A stretch of DNA of 40,531 nt from Saprospiraceae bacterium (GTDB lineage: Bacteria; Bacteroidota; Bacteroidia; Chitinophagales; Saprospiraceae): positions 1 to 40,531 of the forward strand of contig JAJTER010000016.1 in assembly GCA_021299835.1 (NCBI GenBank). Direction: 5' to 3'. The position numbers and the translations under genes were made by a program. The notes beneath the pieces are model-generated. The model was not told the DNA's origin. It searched no databases and worked only from the letters and a program-made list of their open reading frames with translations. Positions 25,685 to 33,918 of this stretch are shown piece by piece (within the stretch, counting starts at the first letter, position 1; every line of letters starts with the position of its first letter).

Positions 25685-26929
25685 TCAATTTAACAAAAAA
25701 AGACGTAAATAATTTAAGGAAACATAAGCTGCGTATTGAATATTTTTTTCTCTGTTTTTACCTGCTTTCACAAGAAAGGTTTGGTGTTTTTCTTTACTAC
25801 CTAAGGCTACCCAAATGGTGCCAACCGGTTTCTCCACTGTTCCACCGTCCGGGCCAGCGATACCGGAAATGGCGACACCTATGTCTGCACCGGTATGCGA
25901 AAGTAAACCATGGAGCATTTCAATGACGGTTTCTTCGCTCACTGCACCATATTTTTCTATGGTAACGGGATTAACCCCCAATGATTTTTCTTTTATTTCA
26001 TTAGCATAGGAAACGATAGCCCCTTTAAAGTACTGGGATGAACCAGGCACCAGGGTAATGAGATGACTTAAAAAACCGCCGGTACAACTTTCGGCACAAG
26101 CGAGTTGGTAATTATTTTTCTTAAGTAACCGTCCAATAACAACAGGCAGTGTGTCTTCATCTTCACCGGCAACGAACTGCCCCAGTATGTTATGTAATTG
26201 GTTTGTTTTTTCAATAATTAAGCCTTCCAATAGTTGTTTATTTTCGCCTGAGCAAGAAAGTCGTAACCTGATTTGACTTAAAGCGGGCAAATAAGCGAGT
26301 TTAATAAAATGGGGCAGTTCATTTTCAAATGTTTCTAAACGCTGGGAGAGTGTTGTTTCAGGAATACCTGCTATCAGCAGGGTTTTATGAATTATTATTT
26401 CGGAAGGGAAGGTAGTCTTGAGTTTTGGAATAACCTCATTTTCCATGAGATATTCCATTTCATAAGGTACACCTGGGAGCGAAATAATAACTTTTCCCAG
26501 GCTAGTATTCAGCCACATACCAGGCGCTGTCCCCATTTTATTTGGTAAAACTACCGTGTTTTCAGGTACTTGTGCTTGTTGCACCAGATCCATAGTATTG
26601 GGGTCACGACCAATTTTAGTAAAAAAACGAATGAGGAACTGTTGCGTTTCTTCATGTAAAACTAAGGGTACATTCAGAAATTCTGCTAATGCTTTTTTGG
26701 TAATATCATCCTTAGTCGGTCCTAATCCGCCGGTGATAATGACTACATCTACCTCGTTGAGTGAAAGCTGAAGCTGTGATTTGATGTCCATTAATTCATC
26801 GGAAATGGACTTCATCTGACTGACCTTCATTCCAATAAGATTCAGCCTTTGTGCTATCCACGAAGAATTTGTATCTATGATTTGCCCGATCAAAATTTCG
26901 TCACCAATAGTAAGTACGTGAACTTTCAT
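25685..26929 (-). CDS. cinA: CinA family protein (MoaB-like domain plus NMN deamidase domain)
   Basis: A 414-residue two-domain protein. The N-terminal molybdopterin-binding-like domain (about 1-170) starts VHVLTIGDEILIGQIIDTNS and has VVIITGGLGPTKDDIT and VISLPGVPYEMEYLM. The C-terminal domain (about 255-414) has CAESCTGGFLSHLIT, the catalytic serine region of PncC-type nicotinamide-nucleotide amidase, then FKGAIVSYANEIKEKSLGV and GVAISGIAGPDGGTVEKPVG. Known roles are NMN deamidation and ADP-ribose pyrophosphate hydrolysis in NAD salvage. Start ATG 26929. It lies 32 bases downstream of birA. Confidence 0.95.
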   Translation of the reverse strand: MKVHVLTIGDEILIGQIIDTNSSWIAQRLNLIGMKVSQMKSISDELMDIKSQLQLSLNEVDVVIITGGLGPTKDDITKKALAEFLNVPLVLHEETQQFLIRFFTKIGRDPNTMDLVQQAQVPENTVVLPNKMGTAPGMWLNTSLGKVIISLPGVPYEMEYLMENEVIPKLKTTFPSEIIIHKTLLIAGIPETTLSQRLETFENELPHFIKLAYLPALSQIRLRLSCSGENKQLLEGLIIEKTNQLHNILGQFVAGEDEDTLPVVIGRLLKKNNYQLACAESCTGGFLSHLITLVPGSSQYFKGAIVSYANEIKEKSLGVNPVTIEKYGAVSEETVIEMLHGLLSHTGADIGVAISGIAGPDGGTVEKPVGTIWVALGSKEKHQTFLVKAGKNREKNIQYAAYVSLNYLRLFLLN

Positions 26930-26961
26930 GCCTCGATTTTAATAGTAAAAAGGGTAAAATG

Positions 26962-27732
26962 TTAAAGATAAATTAAATCTCCATGTTGAAAGTACAATGA
27001 CTGGTAATCAGAAGAAGATTTTACTATTAATTCACCCTTGTCAGAAACGCCAATGATAGTTCCTTGCAAAGTTTCATTATTTTTTTTAATAAGAAAAGTA
27101 TGTTCTTTGTTCATTCCTAACAGGCAGGAATGGTACTGAAACTTCAGCAAATCGGGTTGTTCATTAACATAGATTAAATATTCTTCCAGTGCAGCAAAAA
27201 GATTTTTTTCAATTTCTTTTCGGTTGGTTTCTTTGAATGTATTTAAAAAAAGGGAGGTCGCCGACGGAAGAAAATCGGGAAAAGACGCCTGATTTACATT
27301 TAATCCAACGCTAATAATAGTACTTTGAACTTTATGAAAGTTAAGACTGTTTTTTATCAGAATGCCGGCGATTTTTTTATTCATAATATAAATGTCGTTT
27401 GGCCACTTTAAATAAACGTTTTCAGGTAACGGATAGACATCGAGAATTGATTTTCTGACCGCTAAGCTAATAGCCATATTCATCAAATAAAGTTTTGATG
27501 GGGGAAAATTATCTGGAAACAGTATGATGGAAAGTAAAATATTTTTCCCTTTATCACTAAACCAGGTTTTTTCTTGCTGACCTTTCCCCGCTTCCTGGAA
27601 ATCGGCTGAAATAACTGTTCCGTGCTGTGGGTAACTGTGGGAAAGCAATTCCATTGCGTAAGAGTGAGTAGAGGTTATGCTATTAAAAAAAAGATAGGCA
27701 TCACCGATATTTTTATTCTTATTAAAATGCAA
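26962..27732 (-). CDS. birA: biotin-[acetyl-CoA-carboxylase] ligase
   Basis: A 256-residue biotin protein ligase without the N-terminal DNA-binding domain. The biotinoyl-AMP loop reads EAGKGQQEKTWFSDKGKN, where the family usually has GRGRxGR-W; the KWPNDIYIMNKKIAGILI segment is the second signature. It biotinylates the carboxyl carrier protein in the cytoplasm. The start is TTG at 27732: the codon two positions upstream is a stop and the next internal ATG is 27 codons in. A TTG-N22-TAATTTTG promoter is correctly placed just upstream, supporting this start. It is first in the birA-to-porQ run and divergent from rsfS. Confidence 0.92.
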   Translation of the reverse strand: MHFNKNKNIGDAYLFFNSITSTHSYAMELLSHSYPQHGTVISADFQEAGKGQQEKTWFSDKGKNILLSIILFPDNFPPSKLYLMNMAISLAVRKSILDVYPLPENVYLKWPNDIYIMNKKIAGILIKNSLNFHKVQSTIISVGLNVNQASFPDFLPSATSLFLNTFKETNRKEIEKNLFAALEEYLIYVNEQPDLLKFQYHSCLLGMNKEHTFLIKKNNETLQGTIIGVSDKGELIVKSSSDYQSLYFQHGDLIYL

Positions 27733-27764
27733 GTTTTATTATTTTAAAAGTTCTTAACTTGCCT

Positions 27765-27797
27765 CAAAATTACCAATTTAATTTTTTAAAACATCAA
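27765..27797 (-). promoter_or_regulatory. birA promoter (Bacteroidota type)
   Basis: On the - strand TTG (27797-27795) and TAATTTTG (27772-27765) are separated by 22 bases, within the 17-23 range known for Bacteroidota vegetative promoters. The transcript would start about 27 bases before the birA TTG codon. The -33 element lies only six bases from the divergent rsfS start, so the two genes share a very compact regulatory space. Confidence 0.6.
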
Positions 27798-27802
27798 TCA
27801 TT

Positions 27803-28195
27803 TTGAGTACAACCATTGCAAAGACTCCAAAGAAATTTCATAAAGAGGTGGAAAACCTCAATAATGAGATAATTGAGAGCATCAAAAATCTTAAAGGAAT
27901 AGATATAGTAAAAATGGATTTGAGGCATCTCCATGATGCACCTACTGATTTTTTTATTATTTGTGAGGGCACTTCCAATACCCAGGTAAAAGCTATAGCT
28001 AGTAATATTAATCGTCATGTGAAGGAAACTCTAGATATTAAGCCCAATCATGTTGAGGGGGAAAAATCAAGTTTGTGGATTTGTGTCGATTATTTTAACA
28101 CTGTTGTGCACGTTTTTCATCCCGATATGAGAAAATATTACGCATTGGAAGACCTATGGAGTGACGCTAAAACAGTGGCTTACGAAAATTTGTAG
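27803..28195 (+). CDS. rsfS: ribosomal silencing factor RsfS
   Basis: A 130-residue RsfS/Iojap protein that binds uL14 on the large subunit and blocks subunit joining. The core has DIVKMDLRHLHDAPTDFFII, CEGTSNTQVKAIASNINRHV, EGEKSSLWICVDYFNTVVHV and FHPDMRKYYALEDLWSD, all family signatures. The start codon is TTG at 27803; the frame upstream contains a stop at 27779 and no ATG or GTG. It is divergent from birA, which also starts with TTG, and is followed by ftsH 98 bases later, an arrangement common in Bacteroidota. Confidence 0.95.
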   Translation: MSTTIAKTPKKFHKEVENLNNEIIESIKNLKGIDIVKMDLRHLHDAPTDFFIICEGTSNTQVKAIASNINRHVKETLDIKPNHVEGEKSSLWICVDYFNTVVHVFHPDMRKYYALEDLWSDAKTVAYENL

Positions 28196-28293
28196 TATTT
28201 TTTTACAATTAAAGCTATGGTTTGCAACGATTATAGTAATTGATTGTTTGAACCCGTATATATTTTAATTTCAGACTTAAATAGCCTCCTGGC

Positions 28294-30300
28294 ATGGACA
28301 GTAACAAAAAACCGGCAAGCCCGGAAAATGGCGGTAACCGCTTTAATGGTTTTTGGATTTATGGAGTAATCATCCTTACTTTCTTAGCCATTAATATGTT
28401 CACAATGATTGGTGCTGACAAAAAGCAGCTGACCCAAAATCGTTTAGAACAAATGATACGTGATGCTGATATTGAAAAAATTGAGGTGGTCAATAATCAG
28501 AAAGCACTTATTTATATCAAAAAAGGTAGTTTGTCCAAATATAGTGATATAGAAAAGTCAAATCTTTCTGCAGACAGACATCATTATTTTATAGATATTG
28601 GAAATGTAGAAGTATTTAGTTCATCCTTAAAAGAGGTGCAAGAAAAAGCTGAGATTCCAAGAGAGACTTGGGTTCACCCTGCTTATGTTACCAAGACAAA
28701 CTGGATAGGTCCTATTTTAAATTGGGTTTTACCTGTATTTATCCTCATCGCTATCTGGCTTTTTATAATGAAAAGAGTTGGCGGTGGCGGTGGCGGTCCG
28801 GGAGGACAGATTTTCAATATTGGAAAATCAAAGGCGACTCTTTTTGACCAAAATAGTAAGGTGAATGTCACTTTCGCAGATGTTGCTGGTTTGGATGAAG
28901 CTAAGGTAGAAGTAATGGAGGTAGTTGATTTCTTGAAAACACCTAAAAAATATACCGCATTGGGCGGAAAAATTCCAAAGGGAGTTCTTTTAGTCGGCCC
29001 TCCGGGTACAGGAAAAACGTTGTTAGCTAAAGCAGTTGCAGGGGAAGCGAGTGTGCCTTTCTTTTCAATTTCAGGATCTGATTTCGTAGAAATGTTTGTC
29101 GGTGTTGGAGCATCAAGAGTTAGAGACTTGTTTAAACAGGCCAGAGAAAAAGCACCATGTATCGTTTTTATAGACGAAATAGATGCCATTGGCAGGGCTC
29201 GTGGAAAAAATAATATGCAGGGTGGAAATGATGAGCGCGAAAATACGTTAAATCAGCTTTTGGTAGAAATGGACGGTTTCTCCACTGATAAAGGAGTCAT
29301 CTTGATGGCTGCTACAAATAGACCTGATATATTAGATAGTGCTTTACTCAGACCCGGTCGTTTTGATAGACAAATTGGTATAGATCGCCCTGATCTAAAA
29401 GGAAGAGAAGCGATTTTTAAAGTTCATTTGAAAACTATCATCAAATCTGATGATGTTAAGCCTTTTATTCTTGCAGAAATGACCCCAGGTTTTGCAGGTG
29501 CAGATATTGCCAATGTTTGCAATGAGGCAGCTCTTATAGCAGCAAGAAGAAATAAATCGGCCGTTGACTTAGATGATTTTAATTATGCATTGGATCGTGT
29601 TATTGGTGGATTGGAGAAAAAGAATAAATTAATCTCTCCCGAAGAAAAGAAAATTATTGCTTATCATGAAGCGGGTCATGCTATCTGTGGCTGGTTCCTC
29701 GAACATGCGTCGCCATTGGTAAAAGTTACTATAGTTCCGCGTGGCATTGGAACATTGGGGTTTGCTCAATATTTGCCAAAAGAAGAAAATATAACCAGAA
29801 CAGAGCAATTACTTGATAGAATATGTATGACTTTTGGTGGCCGTGCAGCAGAGAAGTTGATTTTTAGTAAAATTTCAACAGGGGCCCAGAATGACCTCGA
29901 TCAGGTTACCAAAATGGCGTACAGTATGATCTCTATTTTTGGTATGAATGAGAAAGTAGGTCAGGTTTCATTTTACGGTATGCAAAATGATTCTTTTCAT
30001 AAACCCTATTCTGACGAAACAGCTTCTTTGATTGACGACGAAGTGAGACAGTTGCTGCAAGTTCAATATGAAAGAGCTCAAAACTTATTGATTGAGAAAA
30101 AAACGGAATTGGAAATGTTAGCTCAAGAGCTACTTACCAAAGAGGTTTTACATAAATCTGATGTCGAAAAATTAATCGGTCCCCGCCCATATCAGGAGGA
30201 AGAGAAGTACTATCATCCGGAAGAAATAAAGGAGGAAGTAAAAGAAGAGATAAAAGAGGAGACAAAAGAAGAAGTGGCTCCGACCGAAGAAAGTAAGTAA
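28294..30300 (+). CDS. ftsH: ATP-dependent zinc metalloprotease FtsH
   Basis: A 668-residue membrane AAA protease. Two transmembrane helices (21-40 and 141-159) bracket a periplasmic domain; a glycine-rich linker ([12 protein letters not shown], 161-172) leads to the AAA module with Walker A GPPGTGKT (235-242), Walker B IVFIDEID (290-297) and the SRH region near 340-358. The zinc site is HEAGH (458-462), with the third ligand in the QNDLDQ segment near 535. It degrades misassembled membrane proteins and regulators. The C-terminal ~30 residues are a low-complexity E/K tail with repeated E-E-I/V/T-K units. It is convergent with the EamA gene, stops three bases apart. Confidence 0.98.
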   Translation: MDSNKKPASPENGGNRFNGFWIYGVIILTFLAINMFTMIGADKKQLTQNRLEQMIRDADIEKIEVVNNQKALIYIKKGSLSKYSDIEKSNLSADRHHYFIDIGNVEVFSSSLKEVQEKAEIPRETWVHPAYVTKTNWIGPILNWVLPVFILIAIWLFIMKRVGGGGGGPGGQIFNIGKSKATLFDQNSKVNVTFADVAGLDEAKVEVMEVVDFLKTPKKYTALGGKIPKGVLLVGPPGTGKTLLAKAVAGEASVPFFSISGSDFVEMFVGVGASRVRDLFKQAREKAPCIVFIDEIDAIGRARGKNNMQGGNDERENTLNQLLVEMDGFSTDKGVILMAATNRPDILDSALLRPGRFDRQIGIDRPDLKGREAIFKVHLKTIIKSDDVKPFILAEMTPGFAGADIANVCNEAALIAARRNKSAVDLDDFNYALDRVIGGLEKKNKLISPEEKKIIAYHEAGHAICGWFLEHASPLVKVTIVPRGIGTLGFAQYLPKEENITRTEQLLDRICMTFGGRAAEKLIFSKISTGAQNDLDQVTKMAYSMISIFGMNEKVGQVSFYGMQNDSFHKPYSDETASLIDDEVRQLLQVQYERAQNLLIEKKTELEMLAQELLTKEVLHKSDVEKLIGPRPYQEEEKYYHPEEIKEEVKEEIKEETKEEVAPTEESK

Positions 30301-30303
30301 GCG

Positions 30304-31194
30304 TTATATCCGTTTGTTGTTATAGAATTTATAGATAGGATATATTATAACAGAAAGGACAATTAGCAAACTTCCCCAATAAAAGGAGTTTGTTAATTGT
30401 TCGTTCTCGTTAAGCAGGAACCAGGCAAATGCAATGCCATAAAGCGGCTCAAGCGTCATACTAAGGCTAACGGTAAAGGCACTCAGTTGCTTCATAGCAT
30501 GAAGGGTTAGAGAATAGGCGAGGCTGGTACATACAAAAGCTAAAAGAGCTATGTACATCCAGTCATTAGTTCCCTGAGGAATTATTGCTTCTTTAGGATT
30601 GAAAGTTAGCCAAAAGGGAATAGCAATGGTTATCAATATTAGCGCGCTGCCGAGCTCCAGAAAAGTTAGGGTAATCGCATCCGAGAGCAAGGTTAGTTTT
30701 TGATTTAACGAACTAAAAAGGGAAGCCAGGAAGGCGGAAAAAAGTCCTATCAAAAATCCATCTAAAAATTTTGTCGGTAAGGTTCGTACAATGAGTATCA
30801 TTCCTGGTATAATAAGTAGAGAGAGCATGATTTCAATGACATTTATCTTTCTCTTCTGTACAAAAGGTTCAAGAAAAGCGGTAAATAAAGGCGTTGCGGC
30901 CAGAGCTAAAACGCCAACAGATGCATTGGATGCTTTAATGGATCCGTAAAAGGTTAACCAATGAAGACCCACAATAACACCTGTTCCACAGATAAAGAGG
31001 ATATTTTTTGTGGAGACCTGTTTAAAAATGGATGTTAATTTTGCAAAAAAGCCGAGACTGATAACGGTTAAAAGTATTCGCCACCATACGAGAGGCAGCG
31101 CTGAAAGAGATATGACGGCACCTAAAATGGCTGTAAAACCAAACAGAATAATTGAAAAATGTAATGCCAGATAGGAACGTAAAGGCTCTTTCAT
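30304..31194 (-). CDS. EamA/DMT-superfamily transporter
   Basis: A 296-residue membrane protein with ten predicted helices in two EamA halves (first ending near residue 140). Characteristic segments are LPLVWWRILLTVISL in helix 2, FYGSIKASNASVGVLALAATPLFTAFLEP (end of the first half, here split over helices 3-4), and VCTSLAYSLTLHAMKQLSAF then MTLEPLYGIAFAWFLLNE in the second half. Start ATG 31194; a TTG two codons upstream is in frame. Members export small metabolites or amino acids; the substrate is unknown. It ends back-to-back with ftsH. Confidence 0.9.
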   Translation of the reverse strand: MKEPLRSYLALHFSIILFGFTAILGAVISLSALPLVWWRILLTVISLGFFAKLTSIFKQVSTKNILFICGTGVIVGLHWLTFYGSIKASNASVGVLALAATPLFTAFLEPFVQKRKINVIEIMLSLLIIPGMILIVRTLPTKFLDGFLIGLFSAFLASLFSSLNQKLTLLSDAITLTFLELGSALILITIAIPFWLTFNPKEAIIPQGTNDWMYIALLAFVCTSLAYSLTLHAMKQLSAFTVSLSMTLEPLYGIAFAWFLLNENEQLTNSFYWGSLLIVLSVIIYPIYKFYNNKRI

Positions 31195-31247
31195 GAACAA
31201 TTTTAGTATTTATGTCATTATAGTATTTTAAACCAAAATAACCTGCT

Positions 31248-31712
31248 ATGTTAAAAATCGGTGATACAGCTCCCTCGTTTACTTTGTTCTCAAGTGAGAA
31301 GAATGAAGTATCTCTCTCAGACTTCCAGGGCCAATCGGTAGTCATTTTGTTTTTCCCCCTTGCATTTACTGGTGTTTGTACCACTGAATTGTGTAATACC
31401 AGAGATGATATCCAGTCTTACAAAAATTTGAACGCCCAAGTTATTGCTATTTCGGTAGATTCTCTTTTTACCTTGGAAAAATTTAAAGCAGAACAAAATT
31501 TGAATTTCCCATTATTGGCTGATTTTAATCGCACGGTTTCTGCAGATTACGGTTGTCTGTATGAAGATTTTGTTTTGGGAATGAAAAAAGTGGCTAAAAG
31601 GTCTGCATTTGTCGTCGATAAAAATGGAATTATCCAATATGCAGAGGTATTGGAAAGTGCGGGAGATTTACCGAACTTTACCGCCGTTAAAAGTACCTTA
31701 CAAAATTTGTAA
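31248..31712 (+). CDS. peroxiredoxin (AhpE/Bcp type)
   Basis: A 154-residue thioredoxin-fold peroxidase reducing peroxides in the cytoplasm. The active site FFPLAFTGVCTTELC has the PxxxTxxC pattern with the peroxidatic cysteine in GVC; a second cysteine five residues on (C-T-T-E-L-C) is where PrxQ/Bcp proteins have a resolving cysteine. The PLAFTG wording is closer to AhpE. The region after it (FPLLADFNRTVSADYGCLYE, KRSAFVVDKNGIIQYAEV) is standard. It is followed ten bases later by clpS, so the two are probably co-transcribed. Confidence 0.93.
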   Translation: MLKIGDTAPSFTLFSSEKNEVSLSDFQGQSVVILFFPLAFTGVCTTELCNTRDDIQSYKNLNAQVIAISVDSLFTLEKFKAEQNLNFPLLADFNRTVSADYGCLYEDFVLGMKKVAKRSAFVVDKNGIIQYAEVLESAGDLPNFTAVKSTLQNL

Positions 31713-31722
31713 TTATATAGCT

Positions 31723-32037
31723 ATGACGTTTTCTCACGCAGATACGGACGAACTGATCTTAACCGAAGTAATTGAGGAATTAGACAGCGATAATACAGGT
31801 AATGTAGCCAGATTAATTGTGTTTAATGATGAGCATAATACATTTAATTGGGTTATAGATTGTTTTATGCAGGTTTTGAATCATTCAGAAGCACAGGCAG
31901 AGCAGTTAGCCCTCCTTATTCACTTGAAGGGTAAGGCAACCGTCAAAACGGCACCAAAAAGAGTGCTAAAGCCTTTTAAGGACTCTTTAACGGAGAAAGG
32001 TTTGTCTGTAATCATTGAGGAAGACAGTGGCAAATAA
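31723..32037 (+). CDS. clpS: ATP-dependent Clp protease adaptor ClpS
   Basis: A 104-residue adaptor that delivers N-degron substrates to ClpAP. The binding pocket region reads VFNDEHNTFNWVIDCFMQVL, equivalent to the family YNDD-NT-E-V---L, and it is followed by HSEAQAEQLALLIHLKGKA, the conserved helix with the H-KGKA segment. The acidic N-terminal 30 residues are typical of the flexible extension. ATG 31723 is chosen; a longer in-frame start at 31609 lies inside the peroxiredoxin gene. Two strong terminators follow the stop. Confidence 0.93.
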   Translation: MTFSHADTDELILTEVIEELDSDNTGNVARLIVFNDEHNTFNWVIDCFMQVLNHSEAQAEQLALLIHLKGKATVKTAPKRVLKPFKDSLTEKGLSVIIEEDSGK

Positions 32038-32054
32038 ATGAAAGAATTTAAAAC

Positions 32055-32085
32055 AAAGCCCCAGAGTAAATCCCTGGGGCTTTTT
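32055..32085 (+). terminator. intrinsic terminator after clpS
   Basis: AAAGCCCCAG (32055-32064) and CTGGGGCTTT (32074-32083) form a perfect GC-rich 10-bp stem with a nine-base loop, ending in a T-run. It begins 18 bases after the clpS stop. Confidence 0.85.
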
Positions 32086-32161
32086 AATTGGCTGAAAACT
32101 AATTCTTGAATGTATAATCTATCTTAAGCTACAATATAAATTTCAAATTTTACAATTCCAA

Positions 32162-32200
32162 AAAATAATAGGGGAATTAGGAGTTCCCCTATTATTTTTA
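32162..32200 (+). terminator. second intrinsic terminator, 16-bp perfect stem
   Basis: AAAAATAATAGGGGAA (32162-32177) and TTCCCCTATTATTTTT (32185-32200) are exact reverse complements with a seven-base loop. The A/T tracts make it functional in both directions. It lies about 80 bases after the first terminator and isolates the gene at 32266. Confidence 0.8.
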
Positions 32201-32235
32201 AAAATGATGGGATATTTTTTGACCAATTTTCGTTC

Positions 32236-32243
32236 TATATTTG
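32236..32243 (+). promoter_or_regulatory. candidate promoter -7 box ahead of the propeller/winged-helix gene
   Basis: TATATTTG matches TAnnTTTG and lies 22 bases before the ATG at 32266. The nearest upstream TTG is 14 bases away, shorter than the usual 17-23, so the -33 element is weak or absent. Confidence 0.45.
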
Positions 32244-32265
32244 TAAGGCCGAAAAATCTTAATGT

Positions 32266-33705
32266 ATGTTCAGAAATGTTTTTATTTGTTGTCTATCGCT
32301 CATCCTTTTCATTTCTGAAATTACCTGTCAATCAAGAAATCAATCATTAATTCTATCTTCTGATCAATTTAATATTGCGGTAGATCCTCAAAATGGAGAT
32401 TATATTGTCCTTGCAAAAGATAGTTTTTATTTATTTAATTTATCAGTATCGGGAGGATGGAGGTCTTATAAGTACAAAAAGAACGACCTGGATACGGTAT
32501 TGAATCAACCTGTAGAATTGAACTTCATTCATAATGCCAAACAAGTTCTTTTCTTTTCAGGTGGCGGAGGACACGTATATCTTTTTAAAGATTCTTCTAT
32601 CCTTCGTCAGGATAAATCATTTCTGCAAAAAAATCAATTTGGTGCGGCAAGCTTTGAGTTTAAAGATAAAATCATTCTTTATAGCGGGTATGGCTTTTAT
32701 TCGTATAAACCATATATGACTGAATTTTCTGATAAAACCAACGAATGGTTCTTAAGACCTTATGCTTCTAATCAATATCTACCTAAAGGTAGGCAAGCAG
32801 TCGTTTATCAGATAGACAAAAAACGGGGTTATTTTTATATGTCTTCGGGATATACTTTAAACAAGCCGTATTTTGAAGATGTAGAAAATTTGGATTTAAA
32901 TGATGTCTGGAGGTTTGACCTGAACACAAACAAATGGAAACAACTTGGGTACATAAAAGATGATAGGAGAATAAGAAATCTTCGGTTTCCTTTCTTTGCC
33001 ATGGGGAATTTTTACGCGATTGAAAAAGGACCTAATAATGCTGTCGTAAAAATAAATATAGCTGATAATTTATTTGAAAAATTTAAAACGGACCATCTGG
33101 TTGATCAGTCTTTAGTAGAATATGGGACGGTATATAATGCTAAGGATGAAAATATTCTTCTGGTAATTAAAGGCAAGGATTTAAGGGACAAACCAGGTTT
33201 TGTGATTAGAATAGTTCCGCTCAAGGAATTAGAAAAGAACTTAATTATTTCCAAAAAGTATTATTTCACTGTATTTGATAGGTTATGGCCCTTTGTTTTG
33301 ATGATCGTGGTTCTTATGAGTGTAGTATTTTTCAATAAGGCGTTTAAGAAAAGAAAAAACAATCAGCGAAATGAAAAGCCAGTCATTCATTTTAATCTAG
33401 CTGAAAACGAATTTACTTTTAGTGAAATCAAGATACCTTTTGAGGATGAACAGATTCAGTTTCTACATTATTTGGTGGAAAACGGAGGAGAAATTTCAAA
33501 CAATGACTTGTTAGACTTTATTAAAAAGGGTCAGGAATCCTTAGATACTTTAAAGAAAAGGAAGCTAAAATTAATAATGGATATAAATCAAATTTTTAAA
33601 ATTTGCACCGGATTGAGTAAACCGTTTTTACTTGAACTAAAAGATGATAACGACAGAAGGTATAAAGACTATCTTATTAACCCTATTTATGAGGTGAGGA
33701 TGTAA
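32266..33705 (+). CDS. membrane protein: exported propeller-like sensor, one TM helix, cytoplasmic winged-helix-like domain
   Basis: A 479-residue protein I cannot assign to a named family. Residues 1-21 are a signal peptide (FICCLSLILFISEITCQ). Residues about 30-325 are beta-rich with kelch-like turns (LFFSGGGGHVYLF, IILYSGYGFYSY, DVWRFDLNTNKWKQLG), consistent with a propeller outside the cytoplasm. A single helix at 340-357 (LWPFVLMIVVLMSVVFF) is followed by basic KKRKNNQR, giving an N-out/C-in topology. The cytoplasmic ~100 residues (FNLAENEFTFSEIKIPFEDE, QIQFLHYLVENGGEISNNDL, LDTLKKRKLKLIMDINQIF, DNDRRYKDYLINP) read like a winged-helix DNA-binding domain. It would then be a ToxR-like one-component regulator. 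It has its own promoter box and is insulated by terminators. The ligand and targets are unknown. Confidence 0.7.
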   Translation: MFRNVFICCLSLILFISEITCQSRNQSLILSSDQFNIAVDPQNGDYIVLAKDSFYLFNLSVSGGWRSYKYKKNDLDTVLNQPVELNFIHNAKQVLFFSGGGGHVYLFKDSSILRQDKSFLQKNQFGAASFEFKDKIILYSGYGFYSYKPYMTEFSDKTNEWFLRPYASNQYLPKGRQAVVYQIDKKRGYFYMSSGYTLNKPYFEDVENLDLNDVWRFDLNTNKWKQLGYIKDDRRIRNLRFPFFAMGNFYAIEKGPNNAVVKINIADNLFEKFKTDHLVDQSLVEYGTVYNAKDENILLVIKGKDLRDKPGFVIRIVPLKELEKNLIISKKYYFTVFDRLWPFVLMIVVLMSVVFFNKAFKKRKNNQRNEKPVIHFNLAENEFTFSEIKIPFEDEQIQFLHYLVENGGEISNNDLLDFIKKGQESLDTLKKRKLKLIMDINQIFKICTGLSKPFLLELKDDNDRRYKDYLINPIYEVRM

Positions 33706-33710
33706 AATAC

Positions 33711-33740
33711 AAAAAGCCAACCTTTTCAGATTGACTTTTT
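33711..33740 (-). terminator. terminator between the regulator gene and tRNA-Asn, better on the - strand
   Basis: AAAAAGCCAA (33711-33720) and TTGACTTTTT (33731-33740) form a 10-bp stem with a single mismatch; on the - strand that position is a G-U pair, so the hairpin is stronger for the tRNA transcript. T-runs on both ends allow bidirectional use. Confidence 0.65.
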
Positions 33741-33741
33741 G

Positions 33742-33815
33742 CGCCTCAGGTAGGGCTCGAACCTACGACCTACGGATTAACAGTCCGCCGCTCTAACCGG
33801 CTGAGCTACTGAGGC
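33742..33815 (-). tRNA. tRNA-Asn (anticodon GTT)
   Basis: A complete cloverleaf of 74 bases on the - strand: acceptor GCCTCAG pairing CTGAGGC, discriminator G, D-arm with AGCTCAGCCGGTTAGAGC, anticodon loop CTGTTAA on a GCGGA/TCCGT stem, and T-arm GTAGGTTCGAGCCCTAC. The 3' CCA is not encoded. The promoter and the terminator around it indicate a single-gene unit. Confidence 0.95.
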
Positions 33816-33854
33816 AGGTTAGATGTACCTTAAGATATTTTCAAAAGGCGACTG

Positions 33855-33886
33855 CAAAAATAGTAGGATTATTAAATAAATTGCAA
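33855..33886 (-). promoter_or_regulatory. tRNA-Asn promoter (Bacteroidota type)
   Basis: On the - strand TTG (33886-33884), a 21-base spacer and TATTTTTG (33862-33855) match the Bacteroidota consensus exactly, about 40 bases upstream of the tRNA 5' end. Confidence 0.7.
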
Positions 33887-33918
33887 TATTTACACAATAA
33901 ATTTTAAAAAAAATCACA

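Noticed and set aside
28683-29189. 168-residue - strand frame inside ftsH
   Set aside because: It is the antisense shadow of the conserved AAA module; proline and threonine richness reflects the complementary codons.
33742-33815. tRNA-Asn as an integration site for a mobile element
   Set aside because: No integrase gene and no direct repeat of the tRNA 3' end are visible in the flanks.
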